A stretch of DNA of 64,000 nucleotides, from positions 1-64,000 of the forward strand of contig JAUHVL010000004.1 of the NCBI GenBank assembly GCA_030425045.1, given 5' to 3'. Below are positions 61,077 through 64,000 of this stretch, piece by piece. The stretch is from a bacterium (GTDB lineage Bacteria > Bdellovibrionota > Bacteriovoracia > Bacteriovoracales > Bacteriovoracaceae). Position numbers and translations under genes: made by a program. The notes below the pieces were generated by a model that saw only the letters and a list, made by a program, of their open reading frames with translations, was not told where the DNA came from and made no database searches. The first letter of the stretch is position 1; every line of letters starts with the position of its first letter.

Positions 61077-64000
61077 AAATAAATTATTCGCTTTAGTTCT
61101 CATTCTTACTATCAGTTGTGACAATAGTAAAAATATTGATGCACCTGAAAATGAGCAACGAAGTACTTTTGTCATTTCTAAGATTTCAGGAGAATCAGAA
61201 ATCTCTGAATTAAATCAATTTGAGGTTCCGACGAAGAGACTTTACAATTTTGAAGCCTGTCTTCGAGACAATCTTCACAATAAAAACATTAACAACCAAA
61301 AATTCTCTATTCACGGTGAAAACGGAGAAATCACACAAAGAATGTCCAATGAAAGTGGATGTATCTATTGGTCTGAAGAAATTACATTTAACTTTTTTGA
61401 AGACTCTAGATACTTAAAGCTTAATCGCTCACTTCGATCAGAAGGTATCCACAAAGGAAGCTACTCTGTTCCCCTCGCTGTTAACCCTTGGCTTCATGGA
61501 GAACGGTTAGATGAGGTTGTGGATCTTCGAAAAGGCAGTGTGGTCGTCCTTCTCGATGAACGTAACACTCGCGAAGTTCTAACAAGAGAAACTACTGACT
61601 CTTCTAAACCAATTTATGTCTCTGATCTTTCCTTAAAGCTAACAGAAGCTAAGTATCAAAAAGATATGCTTTTTTATCAAGTGGAGCTAACCACATCTCC
61701 AAAAGTATTACTCAACAATACAAAAGGACAACTTGTAGAAGTCGATATTAAAGGTGGAGAATATAATTTAGAATTTTTTCTCATCCATGAAACAATAAAA
61801 GACCAAACAAGAAGTAGATCTGTTCTCAGTGATCCTGTAAAGTTCAGTGCTAAAAACTTTCAAGGTAAAATTGAAGGAAAATTTCTTTTTGGTATGGATA
61901 AAATCCCAACAGATGGATTTTATCGAGCACTTCTTAAAATTACTCCCATCGACGGTGAAAATGACGGACTTGTTTCGGGAGAAGTTGTTTTTGACCTTGG
62001 AGAAGCAGGAGCAATTACAGGAAGTAAGTCTGGAAAACTGTTAGCCGAGGTTGTTGAGGCGAGAGGAAACTATAAAGCGCTTAACTTTATTGACGTCAAC
62101 CAAAAAAATACGGCTCATTTTGACGAAGGCTTTTTACCTACTGGTATTTATGTAAAAGAAAATCTCAAACTTTCTTTTAAGAAGTTTGATAACGAAACAA
62201 CCACTGAAAGAGATGTTATTTTTGATGTAACAGCATGTCTTGGAAGAAAAGATGGTAAATCAATAGGCCTTAGGAATATTGAAGTTCATAAGATTAGAAG
62301 AGAACTTGATCAAAACACAGGACGTCTTCCTCTTGTTGATAGTGAGCAATTTACGAGAAGTGAACGAGTTACAACGAAAATCAATCTCCAAACATCACAA
62401 TGTCTCACTTGGGAAGATAGTTTTCGCCACAAATACTTTGTACCCGAAAGAAAGGCCATCGTTAGCTTTATTTTAAAAAATGAAGATATAGGTCTCAATG
62501 AAGAAGTCGATGTCATGATCAACCCGTGGGACTTTGGTTGGACCTTTGGGAGAGACGCTCGAATTCAAGAAGAAGAAGCCAAGTTAAGAGAATCAGAAGA
62601 AACCAGACCCGCTTCAAAATTCTTCCTTCGTAATTATCGCTTTATAGAACAAGGTACATCATACAAGATTGATAAATTTATGAACCTTCATCAAGTGGCG
62701 CACATGAGGTTTTCTCTTGATCCAAAAGTGGAGAGGCCAAGTTCTCAAACGAAAGGGATTAATCAAGTTGAAGATCTTCGTAAAGGTCCCTACTTGCTAA
62801 GAATATTAATCCGAAGAAATGATGTTGAAGATCAAGATGCTGTTCACGAATATATTGCCCATGCACAAACGATTGCGACTGTTACCAAAGGTAGTATGAC
62901 GGCGGACTTAGATCTTGTTTTAAGCGAACAAGAACTTTTTAGATCACGTAATAGAATTCTTATCGAATTTGCCACTGTAGATGAGAATAAAATTGAACCT
63001 ATTAATGCAACTCACTTCAAACCTAAAGACGGCGAAACTTATGAAAGTGTAATCGACTATTCCTCGGGATTAAAGCCTGCCATATTTGAAGGACCCGTAA
63101 TCCTGTCTAGTTCCTCAGGTGCTAATAGGGTTGAGCCCTTTACAATAAAAAATCTTTCAAGACTCAAAGAAACAATGAACCGTCGTTTTAATCCGACCTT
63201 TCCTGATAATTATGTCGAGAAGCTTATTGATAATGTCTCAGATGAGTATGTAACGTTAAAGTCACTTATTGATTTAGGTGAAGTAAAAAAAGCTGCTGAT
63301 CGTGAGTTCCACCAAAGACTTGTAAATGACTATGTTAAGTTTAATAATTACCAACCAATCTATCTTGAGAATCAGGATGTTAGGTCAGACTTTTTGACGA
63401 CATTAAGAGACTTAGAAAGAAAATATCCCTATAAATCAACCAGAGCGAGAGAACATCAAAACGATATTCTTGATAAGTTTTTAGATGATCCTCATGGACA
63501 ATCCAAGTTCCAAGAGTCTCTTTGTTATTATTTTTTAAATGAGATGATCTACAACCACGAGTATGAAGGAAAAAGACTTGGGGATATTTTAGGAAGAAGT
63601 AGACGATCTTCTTTTATGATGAATTGTATCAACTGGACAAAAGCTCCCCTCTTTGATCGATGGATGCATAATGATGAGGGAATTAACGATACACCTATTT
63701 TAAAGCGACTCGGATCTATCATTAAACCTAGCTTTAATTTTACAAGAATTTATATGCCAGATCATGTGGAACAAATTCATCACGAAGGTGGCATCCCCTA
63801 CAGTTATGGTATTAAAACAGGTTATTCACTCAGTAGATCCTATGGCTGGAAAACAAGCTTCAGTTTTGGGGGAAAAAGTCCAACAATTGGCGGTATCTTC
63901 GGTCTCTCTGGCGGAACGGGACCTGGATGGGGATGGTCTCGAGGATCATCAACAGGAACAGGTTTTGGACTTAGTCTTGATATTGAAGAAAATATTGAAC
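61063..64000 (+). CDS. Very large lipoprotein with internal duplication (cut by window end)
   Basis: An open frame of 979 codons runs to the window end from an ATG with GAGGGG just upstream. The signal ends LTISC (lipid Cys18 region). Two related modules are visible: ACL (65-67) - C-x-YW - NPW (141-143) - DLRKG (154-158), and ACL (391-393) - C-x-TW - NPW (487-489) - DLRKG (571-575). The C-terminal part seen is Gly/Ser-rich (GGKSPTIGGIFG and following). It overlaps the barrel gene by 14 nt, so the pair is coupled and may form one outer-membrane complex. No family recognised. Confidence 0.82.
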   Translation, partial: MISFKNKLFALVLILTISCDNSKNIDAPENEQRSTFVISKISGESEISELNQFEVPTKRLYNFEACLRDNLHNKNINNQKFSIHGENGEITQRMSNESGCIYWSEEITFNFFEDSRYLKLNRSLRSEGIHKGSYSVPLAVNPWLHGERLDEVVDLRKGSVVVLLDERNTREVLTRETTDSSKPIYVSDLSLKLTEAKYQKDMLFYQVELTTSPKVLLNNTKGQLVEVDIKGGEYNLEFFLIHETIKDQTRSRSVLSDPVKFSAKNFQGKIEGKFLFGMDKIPTDGFYRALLKITPIDGENDGLVSGEVVFDLGEAGAITGSKSGKLLAEVVEARGNYKALNFIDVNQKNTAHFDEGFLPTGIYVKENLKLSFKKFDNETTTERDVIFDVTACLGRKDGKSIGLRNIEVHKIRRELDQNTGRLPLVDSEQFTRSERVTTKINLQTSQCLTWEDSFRHKYFVPERKAIVSFILKNEDIGLNEEVDVMINPWDFGWTFGRDARIQEEEAKLRESEETRPASKFFLRNYRFIEQGTSYKIDKFMNLHQVAHMRFSLDPKVERPSSQTKGINQVEDLRKGPYLLRILIRRNDVEDQDAVHEYIAHAQTIATVTKGSMTADLDLVLSEQELFRSRNRILIEFATVDENKIEPINATHFKPKDGETYESVIDYSSGLKPAIFEGPVILSSSSGANRVEPFTIKNLSRLKETMNRRFNPTFPDNYVEKLIDNVSDEYVTLKSLIDLGEVKKAADREFHQRLVNDYVKFNNYQPIYLENQDVRSDFLTTLRDLERKYPYKSTRAREHQNDILDKFLDDPHGQSKFQESLCYYFLNEMIYNHEYEGKRLGDILGRSRRSSFMMNCINWTKAPLFDRWMHNDEGINDTPILKRLGSIIKPSFNFTRIYMPDHVEQIHHEGGIPYSYGIKTGYSLSRSYGWKTSFSFGGKSPTIGGIFGLSGGTGPGWGWSRGSSTGTGFGLSLDIEENIE

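Noticed and set aside
1-64000. CRISPR arrays, insertion sequences, integrases and prophage genes
   Set aside because: No repeat-spacer pattern, transposase motif or phage structural gene was found; the three small secreted genes are adjacent paralogues, not mobile copies.

Overview
The window is an AT-rich, gene-dense bacterial chromosome segment with no insertion sequence, prophage or CRISPR array that I can see. The gene set (predator-type Tad/Flp pilus locus beside a YD-repeat wall-associated protein and small secreted proteins, two tandem flagellins, an aerobic bc/caa3-type respiratory operon, many lipoproteins and outer-membrane proteins, an AT-rich genome) suggests a Bdellovibrio-and-like organism, most likely of the Bacteriovorax/Halobacteriovorax branch. 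That assignment is inference from gene content; no rRNA gene is present to prove it.

Layout. 1-400: a tRNA-Ala(TGC) with its own promoter and a hairpin downstream. 395-2100: a cyclophilin lipoprotein and a zinc-knuckle methyltransferase. 2179-15979 (all minus strand): one long respiratory cluster running from a HEAT-repeat protein through Rieske protein, split cytochrome b, an eight-haem cytochrome c, a subunit III, DUF420, haem O synthase, oxidase subunits II, I and III, a dihaem cytochrome c, SCO and subunit IV. It can be read as a quinol-to-oxygen chain built from one transcription unit. 16079-32786: hypothetical membrane proteins, an orphan FliG-C-like protein with a coiled-coil partner, then cNMP-binding protein/Ppx/MtnA/AsmA, PcrA helicase, GlmS, GlmU, Lon and a lone receiver domain.

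32783-43680 (minus strand) is the most interesting part: a Tad/Flp pilus operon (two Flp-like pilins, TadV peptidase, three pseudopilins, CpaB, secretin, a fused TadZ-TadA ATPase, one TadB/C protein), followed by a YD-repeat protein without a toxin tip and by three small acidic secreted proteins. The last two of these have duplicated upstream regions with a sigma-54-like core. This recalls the Bdellovibrio host-interaction (hit) locus, which also pairs a small secreted protein and a wall-associated protein with flp pilus genes. The flp gene has a structured leader and is divergent from a well-supported 6S RNA gene.

43992-55045: hypothetical protein, an SDR/RmlD-like reductase, an OmpA protein, two flagellins (one with a good sigma-28 promoter), an acetyltransferase, secreted proteins of unknown function and an ABC1/UbiB kinase. 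55121-59814: an operon with a Cys-rich protein, GreA, RecG, an FHA-like protein and an alpha/beta hydrolase. 59976-64000: an outer-membrane barrel candidate translationally linked to a very large lipoprotein with an internal duplication, cut by the window end.
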